A stretch of DNA of 64,000 bases, taken from positions 168,015 through 232,014 of the forward strand of contig JACKBK010000002.1 in NCBI GenBank assembly GCA_020634555.1, read 5' to 3'. The translations under genes were made by a program, and so were the position numbers. Positions 1 to 8,395 of the stretch are shown here, in pieces (position 1 is the stretch's first letter; every line of letters begins with the position of its first letter). Source of the stretch: Caldilineae bacterium (GTDB taxonomy: Bacteria > Chloroflexota > Anaerolineae > JAAEKA01). The notes below the pieces were generated by a model, which ran no database searches, was not told where the DNA came from, and saw only the letters and a program-made list of their open reading frames with translations.

Positions 1-757
1 TCAACAGGTCCGCCGCGCCGGCCTGCTCGTCGGTGCCTTGATCGAGAAAGCTATGTGCGGCCTCGGTCAGACGCGTCAGTTGCTCAGCGTTGGACAAACG
101 ACGGCGTTCGCTTTCCAGCGCTTCGTCCTCGTCCGGTTCCAGCGCGGCCGCGCTGATTTCGTCGACCTGAAAGTTGAGCAGGTCGATACGCCGGGCCAGC
201 TCGCGCTGGTCGCGCCGCAGAGATGCCAGCTCCTTGCGAACGGCGCTCAACCGGCGCACATCGCCGGCGAGCCGCTCGCGCTCCGCCATCAGCCCGGCAT
301 AGCGGTCGAGCAGCGTAACGTGCTCGCGCGGCCGCATGAGTGACAGGTGGTCGGTCTGGCCGTGGATGTCCACCAGCCGGTCGCCGATGTCCCTCAACAC
401 CGCCAGCGCCACCGCCCTGCCGTTGACCCGAGCGACACTGCGCCCACCCCGGCGCAGCTCGCGCGAGAGCACCAACTGGGCCGGATCATCGCCGTCCAGC
501 CCCTCCTGTTCGAGCAATGAGGCAAGTGAGGCCGCCAGGTGCGGCTCCAACGTGAAAACACCCTCGATCTGGGTCAGGTCCTCGCCGGCGCGGATGACCT
601 CCTGGCCGGCTTTGCCGCCCAGCAGCATGTCCACGGCGTCGATGATGATCGACTTGCCCGCGCCCGTCTCGCCCGTCAGGGCGTTGAAGCCGGGATCCCA
701 GGTCAGTTGCAGATCATCGATAATCGCGAAGTTAGAGATGTGTAGTTCGAAAAGCAT
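1..757 (-). CDS. recN: DNA repair protein RecN, N-terminal part (cut by window edge)
   Basis: SMC-like ATPase of double-strand break repair; 252 codons are visible and the gene runs off the left edge. The reading frame from the ATG at 757 begins MLFELHISNFAIIDDL, followed by a Walker A motif GETGAGKSIIIDAV near residue 31 and a RecN-type IHGQTDHLSL stretch near residue 130, then the start of a Glu/Arg/Leu-rich coiled coil. The usual RecN form is IHGQHEHQ, so the local variant differs slightly. It lies downstream of nadK and a zinc-finger gene on the same strand; nadK-recN linkage is common in bacteria and supports the call. Confidence 0.93.
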   Translation of the reverse strand, partial: MLFELHISNFAIIDDLQLTWDPGFNALTGETGAGKSIIIDAVDMLLGGKAGQEVIRAGEDLTQIEGVFTLEPHLAASLASLLEQEGLDGDDPAQLVLSRELRRGGRSVARVNGRAVALAVLRDIGDRLVDIHGQTDHLSLMRPREHVTLLDRYAGLMAERERLAGDVRRLSAVRKELASLRRDQRELARRIDLLNFQVDEISAAALEPDEDEALESERRRLSNAEQLTRLTEAAHSFLDQGTDEQAGAADLL

Positions 758-782
758 GGCGGATGGCAGGTTGTTGTTTCTT

Positions 783-829
783 GATTACCGATCACCGATC
801 ACTGATTACCGGTCACCGTCCACCGATCA
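783..829. repeat. GATTACCGATCACC word repeat
   Basis: Imperfect tandem words of the type GATCACCGATCAC/GATTACCGGTCACC fill the recN upstream spacer and reach into the stop codon (TGA, minus strand, 829-827) of the neighbouring zinc-finger gene. The same words, in both orientations, fill the pepA-MFS spacer at 35302-35422. Confidence 0.6.
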
Positions 830-1714
830 GCGCAGCGACGCGTAGATCGTGCTGAGGGAGAGAAAGAGAAACACGCCCATGGTGATCAGGTTGGGGGGCC
901 TTCCAAAGAGAATCCCGCCAAAGGCGCCAACCGCGACACCCAGGATAATAGCGACCACAGCCACGATTCCCATGTAGCGGCCGCGCCGCCGTCCCACGGA
1001 ACGACGGATGATCGTGGCAGCGATGCCACCAACCGCGGGCCCCAGAAAGACCGCGATAATGATCCCGAAGAAGAGGCCAAAGATGCCCAGCAGCGCGCCG
1101 ATAATCGGCCCAGCAATGGCCGCCAGAAAGAAACTGACCACGGCGACGATGATGTAGTCGGTGTTTTCGGCGTTGAAGAAGCTGTTTTGCTGCTCGCGGA
1201 TGCAGTCCTTGCAGCGATAGCCAACGTCGGTCAGCTTCACGCACTTCAGACAGACGGGCCGGCCGCAGCGATTGCAGCGCAGCGTCGTCTCAGTATCCGG
1301 GTGATTGACGCAGTAGGTAACCTCGCCGGTGTCGACAGGGACGTGTTCGTGGCCATCGTTCGAGGACGACCTGGCGCCGCTGCCGGCCGGTCGGGGGACG
1401 TCCTGGGAAACGGGCCGGTTCAGTGTCTCGCGGATCGCCTGAGCCTGTTCGGGGTCAGCCTGGGTCGCCAGCCGCTGCAAGGCGACGCGGGCTTCGCCGT
1501 TGTTGGGGTTGATGACCAGCACCTGCTCGTAGGCAGCACGTTTCTCCTCCAGCGAAGGGGTTGAGGCGGCCAGACCGAGCCAGGCTTCGCTGTTGCCGGG
1601 CGAGCGTTCGGTGGCGCGCCGGTACTGCTGCTCTGCTTCCTCCCGTTCGCCCAGGCTGGCTGAAGCCGCTGCCTGATCCAAAAGTTCCCGCAGGGATAAT
1701 GCTTGTTCGTCCAA
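827..1714 (-). CDS. TPR and B-box-type zinc-finger membrane protein
   Basis: 295-residue protein of unknown role. Residues about 1-95 are helical and TPR-like (LGEREEAEQQYRRATERSPG, then a second repeat around YEQVLVINPNNGEARVAL). Residues about 135-170 hold a Cys/His cluster (CVNH, CNRCGRPVCLKC, YRCKDC) typical of B-box zinc fingers. The C-terminal half has four hydrophobic segments rich in Gly/Ala/Ile, so it is an inner-membrane protein with a cytoplasmic N-terminal metal-binding region. Such TPR/B-box/multi-TM proteins are common in Chloroflexota but uncharacterised. It is on the same strand between nadK and recN and may be co-transcribed with them. Confidence 0.8.
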   Translation of the reverse strand: MDEQALSLRELLDQAAASASLGEREEAEQQYRRATERSPGNSEAWLGLAASTPSLEEKRAAYEQVLVINPNNGEARVALQRLATQADPEQAQAIRETLNRPVSQDVPRPAGSGARSSSNDGHEHVPVDTGEVTYCVNHPDTETTLRCNRCGRPVCLKCVKLTDVGYRCKDCIREQQNSFFNAENTDYIIVAVVSFFLAAIAGPIIGALLGIFGLFFGIIIAVFLGPAVGGIAATIIRRSVGRRRGRYMGIVAVVAIILGVAVGAFGGILFGRPPNLITMGVFLFLSLSTIYASLR

Positions 1715-1754
1715 AATCTTGTTCCGCCGTTTCTAAAGTCGTTTGGCCTCATCG

Positions 1755-1962
1755 CGTCATGCCCACGGAGGCGGGCATCCAGAGCGCACACCGGGCAAGA
1801 CCAAGTTTCGCAAAAGGCCGTCGTGGACTCCCGCCTTCGCGGGAGTGACGAGTGCCACCGTCATGCCCGCGGAGGCGGGCATCCAGGGCGCACACCGGGC
1901 AAGACCATGTTTCGCAAAAGGCCGTCGTGGACTCCCGCCTCCGCGGGAGTGACGGGTGAGAT
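1755..1962. repeat. Tandem duplication of a 104-bp MITE-like palindromic repeat
   Basis: Two near-identical 104-bp units (1755-1858 and 1859 to about 1955). Each unit has a CGTCATGCCCGCGGAGGCGG-type hairpin at the left, a spacer containing ACACCGGGCAAGACCA, and the same hairpin inverted at the right (CCTCCGCGGGAGTGACG). This is the widespread CGTCATTCCCGCG/CGGGAATGACG extragenic family in paired inverted form. It fills the gap between nadK and the zinc-finger gene. Other copies are at 7469-7523 and 24106-24172. Confidence 0.85.
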
Positions 1963-1964
1963 GG

Positions 1965-2852
1965 TCATAGGTTCCACTTCAGCCGCTGCATCAACGTGCG
2001 ATAGAAATAGGCGGGCGAGCGGACGCGCACGAAACGGGCCGATGACGCGCTGGCGTTGACCTCCACGGTGTCGCCGGTGTGCACCTCAACATCGAACTGG
2101 CCGTCGACGCTGAGTATCACCTGGTGGTCGGCAGTCACCTCCAGCCGCACAGTCGAGCCTTCGGCCAGCACCACGGCCCGGTCCAGACTCAGGTGTGCGG
2201 CGATAGGCACCACCACGATGTTGCGCAACTCAGGCGGCAGGATCGGACCGCCGGCCGCCAGCCCATAGCCGGTGGAGCCGGTGGGCGTGGACACGATGAC
2301 GCCATCGGCCGCGTAGCTGGTGAGATAATCGCCGTCGATCCAGGTCGCGACCCGAACGATACGCGCCAGGCGGCCGCGGCTGACCACCACCTCATTCAGC
2401 GCCTGGAAATGTTCTTCTGGCGCACCACGCTGGGCGCCGTTGCGTCGCAGGCAGGCGTCCAGCATCATGCGCCGCTCCAGCCAGTAGTCGCCGCCCATGA
2501 TTCTCGCTAACGGCTCGACCCAGTTGTCCGGCTCGACCTCGGCCAGGAAACCTAGCCGGCCCATCTTGACGCCTAAAATCGGCGCGGCGTGCTGGGCGCC
2601 GGTGCGTGCAGCGCGCAGGATCGTGCCGTCACCGCCCAGCGTAATCAGCATATCGAGGCGCGGCTGTTCTTCGAGGCGAACAGAGATGCCGTCCTCGTTC
2701 CAGGCCGAGTCCAGCCAGGCTGTTCCGCCGTTGCCGCGGATGTACTGCGCCATCTGCTCGGCCAGGGGCAAGGAGTCTGGCTTGCGCGGATGATGCAGGA
2801 TGCCAACGCTCCGCACCGGTTTTAGTTCCGGCTGTCGCTGGTTGTTTTCCAT
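1965..2852 (-). CDS. nadK: NAD kinase
   Basis: ATP-dependent phosphorylation of NAD to NADP in the cytoplasm. The NAD-kinase hallmarks are present: LGGDGTILRAAR, then ALNEVVVSRG, then ADGVIVSTPTGSTGYGLAAG. The chosen ATG at 2852 (MENNQRQPELKPV) lies 8 nt after the hisS stop and gives 295 residues, normal for the family. An upstream in-frame ATG at 2885 would overlap hisS by 25 nt and add an unconserved 11-residue tail, so it is less likely. No strong ribosome site precedes either start, suggesting coupling to hisS translation. Confidence 0.93.
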   Translation of the reverse strand: MENNQRQPELKPVRSVGILHHPRKPDSLPLAEQMAQYIRGNGGTAWLDSAWNEDGISVRLEEQPRLDMLITLGGDGTILRAARTGAQHAAPILGVKMGRLGFLAEVEPDNWVEPLARIMGGDYWLERRMMLDACLRRNGAQRGAPEEHFQALNEVVVSRGRLARIVRVATWIDGDYLTSYAADGVIVSTPTGSTGYGLAAGGPILPPELRNIVVVPIAAHLSLDRAVVLAEGSTVRLEVTADHQVILSVDGQFDVEVHTGDTVEVNASASSARFVRVRSPAYFYRTLMQRLKWNL

Positions 2853-2860
2853 ACGTTTCG

Positions 2861-4141
2861 CTACGGCAATCGTTCTTGCAGCCACGCCACCACTGCGGCG
2901 CGGTCCACCGGCTGCTGCTGGCTGTCCGTCAGGTCTCGCACAGTAAACTGTCCGCTGGCGAGCTCACCCTCCCCGATGATGACAACAAACGCAACATCGG
3001 CCCGGTTGGCCGACTTGAGCTGGCTCTTGAGGCTGCGGTCGCCGAATGGCAACACCGCACCGATGCCGGCCGCACGCAGGTCGCTGACCAGCGAAACGGC
3101 GGCCTGCTTGGCCTGCTGGCCGATCTCGCCGCGGCCAATATAGCTGACTTGAACCCGAGGCGCGGGCAGCGGTGGCGGGACGATCCCTTGTGCCTTCAGC
3201 GTCAGGATCTGCCGTTCGATACCGCTGCCGAAGCCGATGCCCGGCGTCGGCGGCCCGCCCAGCAGCTCGATCAGCCCATCGTAGCGGCCGCCGCCACAAA
3301 CCGCTGCCTGCGCCCCGATACCTTCGGCCCAGACCTCAAACACGGTCTTGGTGTAGTAGTCGAAGCCGCGCACCAGCAGCGTGTTGACGGTATAGCTCAA
3401 ACCCGCCGCATCCAGGTAGCCGCGCAGGGCAGCGAAATGCTCGCGGCACTCGTCGCACAGGTAGTCGATGCTGCGCGGCGCGTCTTCGATCAATCCTTGC
3501 ATGGCCTCTTCTTTCGAGTCGAGCAGGCGCAACGGATTGATCTCCAGACGCCGCAGGTCGATCTCATTGAGGCGGCTGCGGTGCCCCGAAAAATACTCGA
3601 CCAGCGCGGCGATGTGGGCCGGACGGCAGTTTGGGCAACCGATGGAGTTGATCTGAAACGCCAGGTCCTGGAAGCCAAGCTCGGCGAACAAGCTGTAGGC
3701 GATGGACATCACCTCGAAATCGACGGCCGGGTCGATCTCGCCCAGGGCCTCGACGTTCCACTGGGTATGCTGGCGGTAGCGGCCGGCCTGCGGCCGCTCC
3801 TGGCGGAAGATCGGCCCCATCGAATAGAGTTTCACCGGCGAGGGCTTGACCTTCATGCCGTGTTCCAGATAAGCGCGCATGATGCCGGCAGTGAACTCCG
3901 GACGCAGCGTCAGGCTGACGCCGCCGTTGTCCTCCAGGGTGTACATTTCCTTCTGTACCATCACATCCGCGCCCGCGCCCGCGCCCCGTTCGAACAGCTC
4001 GGTGACCTCGATAATCGGCGTATCGATGTGTTCAAACCCGTACAGACCTGCCAGCCGTTCGATGGTCGCGGTGATGTGACGCCAGTAGGGCCAATCCTCT
4101 GGCAAGATGTCGTTGGTTCCTCGCGGCGCCTGATATAGCAA
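2861..4141 (-). CDS. hisS: Histidyl-tRNA synthetase
   Basis: Class II aminoacyl-tRNA synthetase charging tRNA-His. Motif 1 region begins YQAPRGTNDILPEDWPYW. Motif 2 is IFRQERPQAGRYRQHTQWN, the histidine signatures are LLVRGFDYYTKTVFE and AAVCGGGRYDGL, and motif 3 is GIGFGSGIERQ. The C-terminal anticodon-binding domain follows from about residue 330. Start choice: a TTG at 4141 is preceded by GGAG with 8-nt spacing and puts the protein start exactly where the family starts (M-L-YQAPRGTND). The longer ATG frame from 4195 adds 18 unconserved residues and lacks a ribosome site, but both lie downstream of the promoter at 4216-4244. Confidence 0.95.
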   Translation of the reverse strand: MLYQAPRGTNDILPEDWPYWRHITATIERLAGLYGFEHIDTPIIEVTELFERGAGAGADVMVQKEMYTLEDNGGVSLTLRPEFTAGIMRAYLEHGMKVKPSPVKLYSMGPIFRQERPQAGRYRQHTQWNVEALGEIDPAVDFEVMSIAYSLFAELGFQDLAFQINSIGCPNCRPAHIAALVEYFSGHRSRLNEIDLRRLEINPLRLLDSKEEAMQGLIEDAPRSIDYLCDECREHFAALRGYLDAAGLSYTVNTLLVRGFDYYTKTVFEVWAEGIGAQAAVCGGGRYDGLIELLGGPPTPGIGFGSGIERQILTLKAQGIVPPPLPAPRVQVSYIGRGEIGQQAKQAAVSLVSDLRAAGIGAVLPFGDRSLKSQLKSANRADVAFVVIIGEGELASGQFTVRDLTDSQQQPVDRAAVVAWLQERLP

Positions 4142-4215
4142 GAGTAGCTCTCCGTATTCTGTGACGTTCGATTTTTTCGCCCTCGGCAGAATCAAACGTC
4201 GCCGCGGCGTGCTGG

Positions 4216-4244
4216 ATTATAGCTGATTATCGAGGGTCTGTCTA
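4216..4244 (-). promoter_or_regulatory. sigma70-type promoter of hisS-nadK
   Basis: Minus strand: TAGACA (4244-4239), 17-nt spacer, TATAAT (4221-4216). Five of six and six of six match to consensus. Transcription would start near 4209, upstream of both possible hisS starts. Confidence 0.75.
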
Positions 4245-4288
4245 AAGTTCTGGAATGCGATGCGGCGATGCCGGCCTGCCTCGCCCAC

Positions 4289-5851
4289 TCATCGCCCCAG
4301 CAGCGCCGCCGGCATCTCCCGCAGCTCGCGCACACCAAACAGCAGCCCGGCAACAATGTAGACAGCCAGTCCCAACAACCCACCCAGCGCCACCAGCACC
4401 AAATTACCCAGACCCGCGCTCTCGGCGCGGCCTATGAACACCACCAGCATCAGTCCCATGACTGCACTGGCCATGCCGGCGCGCACGAAAGTGCGTCCAA
4501 TCAACCGTCCCTCGACACCCCCCCAACGCTTCCGCAGGATCACCATCAGCACCAGCACCTCGGCGGTAACGGCCAGCGTGTTGGCCAGCGCCAGCCCACC
4601 CGCGCCCAGCACGCCCATCAACAGAATAGCTAACAAGATGTTGGTCACCGCTGAGCCGGTCGCGACGACCAGCGGCGTGACTGTGTCCTTCTGTGCGAAG
4701 AAGGCCCGCGCCGTCAGCTCCAGACAGGTATGTGCGATCAGCCCCAGTGCAAAGAAGCGCAGCGTCGTATAGACCGCGTCAACAGCCGCCGCGTCGAACT
4801 GGCCGCGCTGGTAGAGAAAAGACAGCAGTGGCCGGCCCAACAGGATCAGGCCAACAGTCGCAGGCAGCGCCAGAGCGATCACGAAACGCAAGGTCTCACC
4901 CAGCGTGCTGCGCAGTCCGGGGATATCGCGCCGCGCGGCCAGCTCGGCCATGGTCGGAAAGGCCACCAACCCAAACGCGGTACCGATCAGCGTTTCGGGC
5001 AGTTGCATCGCGTCCCAGCCCCACTCAACCGAACTAACGCCGCCCGCGCCCAACCGCGACGCCAGGTTGGTCGTCGCAATCAAGGTGAACTGAAAGACGA
5101 AGAGATCCAGCACGCGCGGCCCCAGCAACACCAGCACCCGCCGCACCGGCTCTGTCTTCAGGTCCAGCACCGGCCACCAGCGAAAGCCGAACTTGATCAG
5201 CCCCGGCACCTTGATCAGCAGATGCAGCAACGAGCCGAAGACAGCGCCGATGGCCAGCCCGGTGACGCCCATCGTGGGCGCCAGGAAAAGCGCGCCGGCC
5301 GCCACGCCCAACGGGTAGACCACCGGAGCCAGTGCCGGCAGGAAGAAGTGTTTGAAGCCGTTGAGTGCGCTCCCCTGCACCGCGCTGATGCCGAAGATGA
5401 CGGTCGAGAACAGCACGATGCGCATCACTTGCACCGTCTCGGCCTGGGCTGGCGGCGGAAAGCCGGGTGCGATGACGATGCTGACCAGCCAGGGTGCAGC
5501 TATCCAGGCAATACTGGCCAGCACGCCAATCACGATCACCACCAGATTGGTAATGGCCGCGGCCAGTCGCCATGCGCCAGGCCTGTCGCCGTCGGTCAGA
5601 AAATCGGCGAAGACGGGGATGAACGCCGTGGCCAACGCGCCGCCAGCCACGACTGCAAACAGAAGATCGGGCAGTTTGAAGGCTGCGTAGTAGGCGTCCA
5701 GCGCCGCGCCGATGCCGAACTCCTGGGCGACGATGATGTTGCGAAAAAGCCCGGCGACCGCGGCCAGTCCAAACAGGAACGTGACCAACAGCGTGTTGCG
5801 GGTGATGTGGGTCAGGCGCGATGCAATGGTCGGTTGGGCGGTGGAGGACAT
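4289..5851 (-). CDS. murJ: Lipid II flippase MurJ
   Basis: MOP-superfamily membrane protein that flips lipid II across the inner membrane for peptidoglycan synthesis. 520 residues with about 14 hydrophobic segments. The N-terminus has the MurJ pattern (GLFRNIIVAQEFG, LDAYYAAFKLPDLLF, GGALATAFIPVF), and later AFFAQKDTVTPL matches the conserved arginine/aspartate region of MviN/MurJ. Length is typical. It is transcribed towards hisS but separated from it by the hisS promoter. Its own upstream region holds an inverted-repeat element and a candidate promoter at 6184-6213. Confidence 0.92.
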   Translation of the reverse strand: MSSTAQPTIASRLTHITRNTLLVTFLFGLAAVAGLFRNIIVAQEFGIGAALDAYYAAFKLPDLLFAVVAGGALATAFIPVFADFLTDGDRPGAWRLAAAITNLVVIVIGVLASIAWIAAPWLVSIVIAPGFPPPAQAETVQVMRIVLFSTVIFGISAVQGSALNGFKHFFLPALAPVVYPLGVAAGALFLAPTMGVTGLAIGAVFGSLLHLLIKVPGLIKFGFRWWPVLDLKTEPVRRVLVLLGPRVLDLFVFQFTLIATTNLASRLGAGGVSSVEWGWDAMQLPETLIGTAFGLVAFPTMAELAARRDIPGLRSTLGETLRFVIALALPATVGLILLGRPLLSFLYQRGQFDAAAVDAVYTTLRFFALGLIAHTCLELTARAFFAQKDTVTPLVVATGSAVTNILLAILLMGVLGAGGLALANTLAVTAEVLVLMVILRKRWGGVEGRLIGRTFVRAGMASAVMGLMLVVFIGRAESAGLGNLVLVALGGLLGLAVYIVAGLLFGVRELREMPAALLGR

Positions 5852-5900
5852 TGTCAGTGGGTCGATTGCTGTCGTCTGGCTTGAGTTTCGTCGATCAGAT

Positions 5901-6032
5901 GTAACTATTCAGGCTATCACGGAGCCATAGACTTCGGAAGTCGCCGAAGCAAGGAGGAAGCATCTCGCACCGCGTTAGACTGGTTGTTTACGTAGAACCG
6001 GCGACTTCCGAAGTCTATGGCTGAACAGTTAC
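5901..6032. repeat. Nested palindromic element, full form
   Basis: Inner arms 5923-5945 and 6000-6022 are a perfect 23-bp inverted repeat (core GACTTCGGAAGTCGCC) around a 54-nt loop. Outer arms 5901-5912 (GTAACTATTCAG) and 6021-6032 (CTGAACAGTTAC) pair 11 of 12. The outer part recurs at 59575-59608 without the inner hairpin. Related hairpins are at 19298, 41164, and 46609. Confidence 0.85.
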
Positions 6033-6183
6033 GATCAGGTATTGGCGTTCAACGTTCCTACGGTCGCTGAAGCACCTGAACTGCCGCCGGCAACTTTTGT
6101 CGGATTGCGGAGGTCTTGTCGCTGTTGTTCATGGCTTCAGGCTCTCCCGTCGCAGATTGCGGCACGCTGCCGCGCCTCACGGG

Positions 6184-6213
6184 AGTATACCTGACGACGA
6201 TTCACCTGTCCAA
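6184..6213 (-). promoter_or_regulatory. Candidate promoter for murJ
   Basis: Minus strand TTGGAC (6213-6208), 18-nt spacer, TATACT (6189-6184). If used, the murJ transcript has a leader of about 330 nt that contains the 5901-6032 palindrome. Confidence 0.4.
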
Positions 6214-6264
6214 CGCTGGCTGCTGTGTTTTCACGTCAGTCCCCCAACTTTCCCGCCCCGCATG

Positions 6265-7398
6265 TCACGGCAAAATCAGGTGCAGATCCCCAAACTCGTG
6301 CCACAGATAGCGTTCGCGCAGTGCCTGTGCATACGTCACTTCCAGATGCTGCCGACCGGCTAGCGCTTCCAGCATCGCCAGGTGCGTTGCCTTCGGCTCG
6401 TGCAGGCCGGTCAGCATGGCGTTCACAGCCCGCAGCCCGCGCGCCGGCGTGATCACCAGACGTGTCCAACCTTCACCGCCGCGGGTCACACCGTCCTCCC
6501 CCGTCACCGTCTCCAGCGCCCGCACCACCGTCGTACCCACCGCGACCACCCGCCCGCCGTTAACATGTGCGAGGTTGACCAACCGCGCAGTTGAGTCAGG
6601 CACTCGGTAGAACTCCTCGTAGGGCGGTTCGTGGCCTTCCAGGCTGGCAACACCTGTGTGCAGGATCAACGGGGCAACCTGCACGCCGCGGGCCACCAAC
6701 TGCGTGACGATCTCCGGGGTGAACGCCCGCCCGGCCGACGGCATCTCGGCGCTGCCCGGCTCGGTGGCATAGACCGTCTGGTAGTACGCCGCCGGCCATG
6801 CCTGGTCCACATATTTGTAGCGGATCGGCGCGCCGTAGCGTTCCAGGTAGCTGAGCCAGGGCAGCGGCAGGTCCAGGCTGGCGATCCAGAGTCGCGAGTG
6901 TCCCGCCAGGATCGCGCCGAAACTGCCGGGATGCGGCGCTTCCAGCGTGACACGCCCGCCGCCGGGGAGTCGATACGTCTCACAGGTCGCGGCTTGCAGG
7001 TATTGTTTGCTGGTCCCGCGATCCGGCTTGCGCACCTCGACCAGCCAGCGACCGTCGGGCAAGCGGGTTGACAGGTGCAGCGTGAACGGCTCGCCGTCGC
7101 CGCGGGTTGCCGGCAACGCCGCTTTGAGTGTGCCGCTGGTGTTCACCACCAGGAGGTCGCCGGCACGCAGGAAGTCGGGCAAACGGCGAAAGTCGCTGTC
7201 AACGATCCTGTCATCGTTCAGGGTAGAGACCATCAGCCGCACCTCGTCGCGCCCCAGACCGCGCGCCTCGGGCGGCTGGCTCGCCTCCAGTTCGGCCGGC
7301 AGCTTGAAGTCCAGCGTTGGCAGGCTGGCCGGCACGGACTGGCAATCCAGTGTGTAGGTGACCGGTGACTTTGTTTGCAGCAAGGTGTCGGAGTTCAT
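6265..7398 (-). CDS. queA: S-adenosylmethionine:tRNA ribosyltransferase-isomerase (QueA family, divergent)
   Basis: QueA transfers and isomerises the ribosyl group of SAM onto 7-aminomethyl-7-deazaguanine in tRNA, the epoxyqueuosine step of queuosine synthesis. Family marks: LDFKLPAELEA near the start, RAGDLLVVNTSGTLKAALP, LHTGVASLEGHEPPYEEFY and GTTVVRALETV. 377 residues. The start is the ATG at 7398 (MNSDTLLQTK). The frame stays open upstream to 7779, but that part reads through the extragenic repeat (SFPRKREST) and is not protein. The N-terminal motifs differ from E. coli QueA and resemble the divergent actinobacterial/Chloroflexota branch, so the exact substrate is inferred. Confidence 0.85.
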   Translation of the reverse strand: MNSDTLLQTKSPVTYTLDCQSVPASLPTLDFKLPAELEASQPPEARGLGRDEVRLMVSTLNDDRIVDSDFRRLPDFLRAGDLLVVNTSGTLKAALPATRGDGEPFTLHLSTRLPDGRWLVEVRKPDRGTSKQYLQAATCETYRLPGGGRVTLEAPHPGSFGAILAGHSRLWIASLDLPLPWLSYLERYGAPIRYKYVDQAWPAAYYQTVYATEPGSAEMPSAGRAFTPEIVTQLVARGVQVAPLILHTGVASLEGHEPPYEEFYRVPDSTARLVNLAHVNGGRVVAVGTTVVRALETVTGEDGVTRGGEGWTRLVITPARGLRAVNAMLTGLHEPKATHLAMLEALAGRQHLEVTYAQALRERYLWHEFGDLHLILP

Positions 7399-7429
7399 CG
7401 TTTGGTCCTGAAAAACATCTGTGTTTGTA

Positions 7430-7523
7430 GTAGGCGCTTCAGCGCCGTCCATCCGTCGTTCCCGCTTGCGCGGGAACCCAGGACTGTGAAGAGTGGATTC
7501 CCGCTTTCGCGGGAATGACAAGT
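7430..7523. repeat. Two extragenic palindromes end to end
   Basis: 7430-7447 carries GTAGTAGGCGCTTCAGCGCC, one arm of the family seen complete at 13454-13518. 7469-7523 is a paired CGTTCCCGC.../...GCGGGAATGAC element with the spacer CTGTGAAGAG that also occurs at 24106-24172. It separates queA from the SDR gene. Confidence 0.8.
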
Positions 7524-8228
7524 TTACGCCAGCACCGGGACGGCGCTGGCCTGATAGCGGCCGCTCGGAAGAGCCCCTTCCAGCAGCGCCAGCAGGCCGG
7601 GGACGCTTTCTTCGGGCAACGGCCGGTCGCTGATATCTTCGCCGGGGAAGGCATCCTGGTGCATCTGCGTCTGCATGTCGCCCGGATCGACCCAGTAAAC
7701 GCGCAAGGATGGGTTCTCGGCTGCCAGCACGTTGGACAGTTGCTCCAGCGCTGCCTTGCTGGCGCCGTAGCCGCCCCACCCTTCGTAGGCTTCGACGCCG
7801 GCGTCGCTGGTGATGTTCATGATCACCGCACCGGGCTTTAGCGTCTCGCGCGCTGCCTGCAACACGCCCAGTTGCGCCACCACGTTGACGCGGAACACCT
7901 CCAGCAGCGTGTCCAGCGGATAGTCCAGCAGCGGCGGCAGCGGGCTGGTTCCCAGCGTGCCGGCGTTATTGATCACCGCGTCCAATCCGCCGGTGGCCGT
8001 GGCAGCCCGCGCTAGATCACGCCGGTGAACTGCGTCGGCTATGTCGCCGGGGATCGCGGTCACATCGGTCCAGCGGGAGAACGCCGCTGCTGCCTGGTCC
8101 AGCGCTCCGGCTCCGCGGGCATTGACGATCAGACGCCAGCCGTTGCGGGCTAGCGCCTCCGCCAATGCCAGGCCGAGGCCGCGCGATGCGCCGGTGATCA
8201 GGGCTGTTTTTTGTGTCGTTGTTGGCAT
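7524..8228 (-). CDS. Short-chain dehydrogenase/reductase
   Basis: 234-residue classical SDR oxidoreductase. Nucleotide-binding motif TGASRGLG at residues 13-20, NNAG near 87, catalytic Ser in ITSDAG, and YGASK (Tyr/Lys pair) near 154. The start at 8228 has a good ribosome site (AAGGAG, 7-nt spacing). Overall it resembles the csgA/C-factor-like SDR group that forms small NAD(P)-dependent reductases; the substrate cannot be told. It is upstream of queA on the same strand, with a repeat between them. Confidence 0.85.
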   Translation of the reverse strand: MPTTTQKTALITGASRGLGLALAEALARNGWRLIVNARGAGALDQAAAAFSRWTDVTAIPGDIADAVHRRDLARAATATGGLDAVINNAGTLGTSPLPPLLDYPLDTLLEVFRVNVVAQLGVLQAARETLKPGAVIMNITSDAGVEAYEGWGGYGASKAALEQLSNVLAAENPSLRVYWVDPGDMQTQMHQDAFPGEDISDRPLPEESVPGLLALLEGALPSGRYQASAVPVLA

Positions 8229-8379
8229 CTTGAAACTCCTTGGGATCTGTTTTGCTTCTTGCTCTCAGTGTATCAAATCCGGCCGGCCGGCGCATCGGGC
8301 ACGGGTCCAGAACCTGACCTGTACCTTCGTCCAGGAGAACCGGCGTTGCTGCAAATCTTCCCGAATCGCACTACGATGC

Positions 8380-8385
8380 TATAAT
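8380..8385 (+). promoter_or_regulatory. -10 box of the MutS-like gene
   Basis: Perfect TATAAT ending 10 nt before the ATG at 8396, so the transcript would have almost no leader. No convincing -35 is visible. Confidence 0.5.
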
Positions 8386-8395
8386 CGCGCCCGAT

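Larger units (their letters stand above)
5852..6264. other. 413-nt spacer between murJ and queA: repeat element and candidate promoter, no gene
   Basis: No credible coding sequence. It contains the palindromic element at 5901-6032, a short GCGGCA-CGC-TGCCGC hairpin (6159-6173), and a candidate minus-strand promoter at 6184-6213. Confidence 0.7.

Noticed and set aside
2876..4138. 420-codon plus-strand frame opposite hisS
   Set aside because: Shadow frame of a GC-rich gene; no motifs, while hisS on the other strand is complete.
4730..5884. 384-codon plus-strand frame opposite murJ
   Set aside because: Gln/Arg-rich translation typical of an antisense frame; murJ is intact.
7399..7779. N-terminal extension of QueA by 127 residues
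   Set aside because: Contains the SFPRKREST peptide that results from translating the CGTCATTCCCGCG repeat; it also overlaps the SDR gene.
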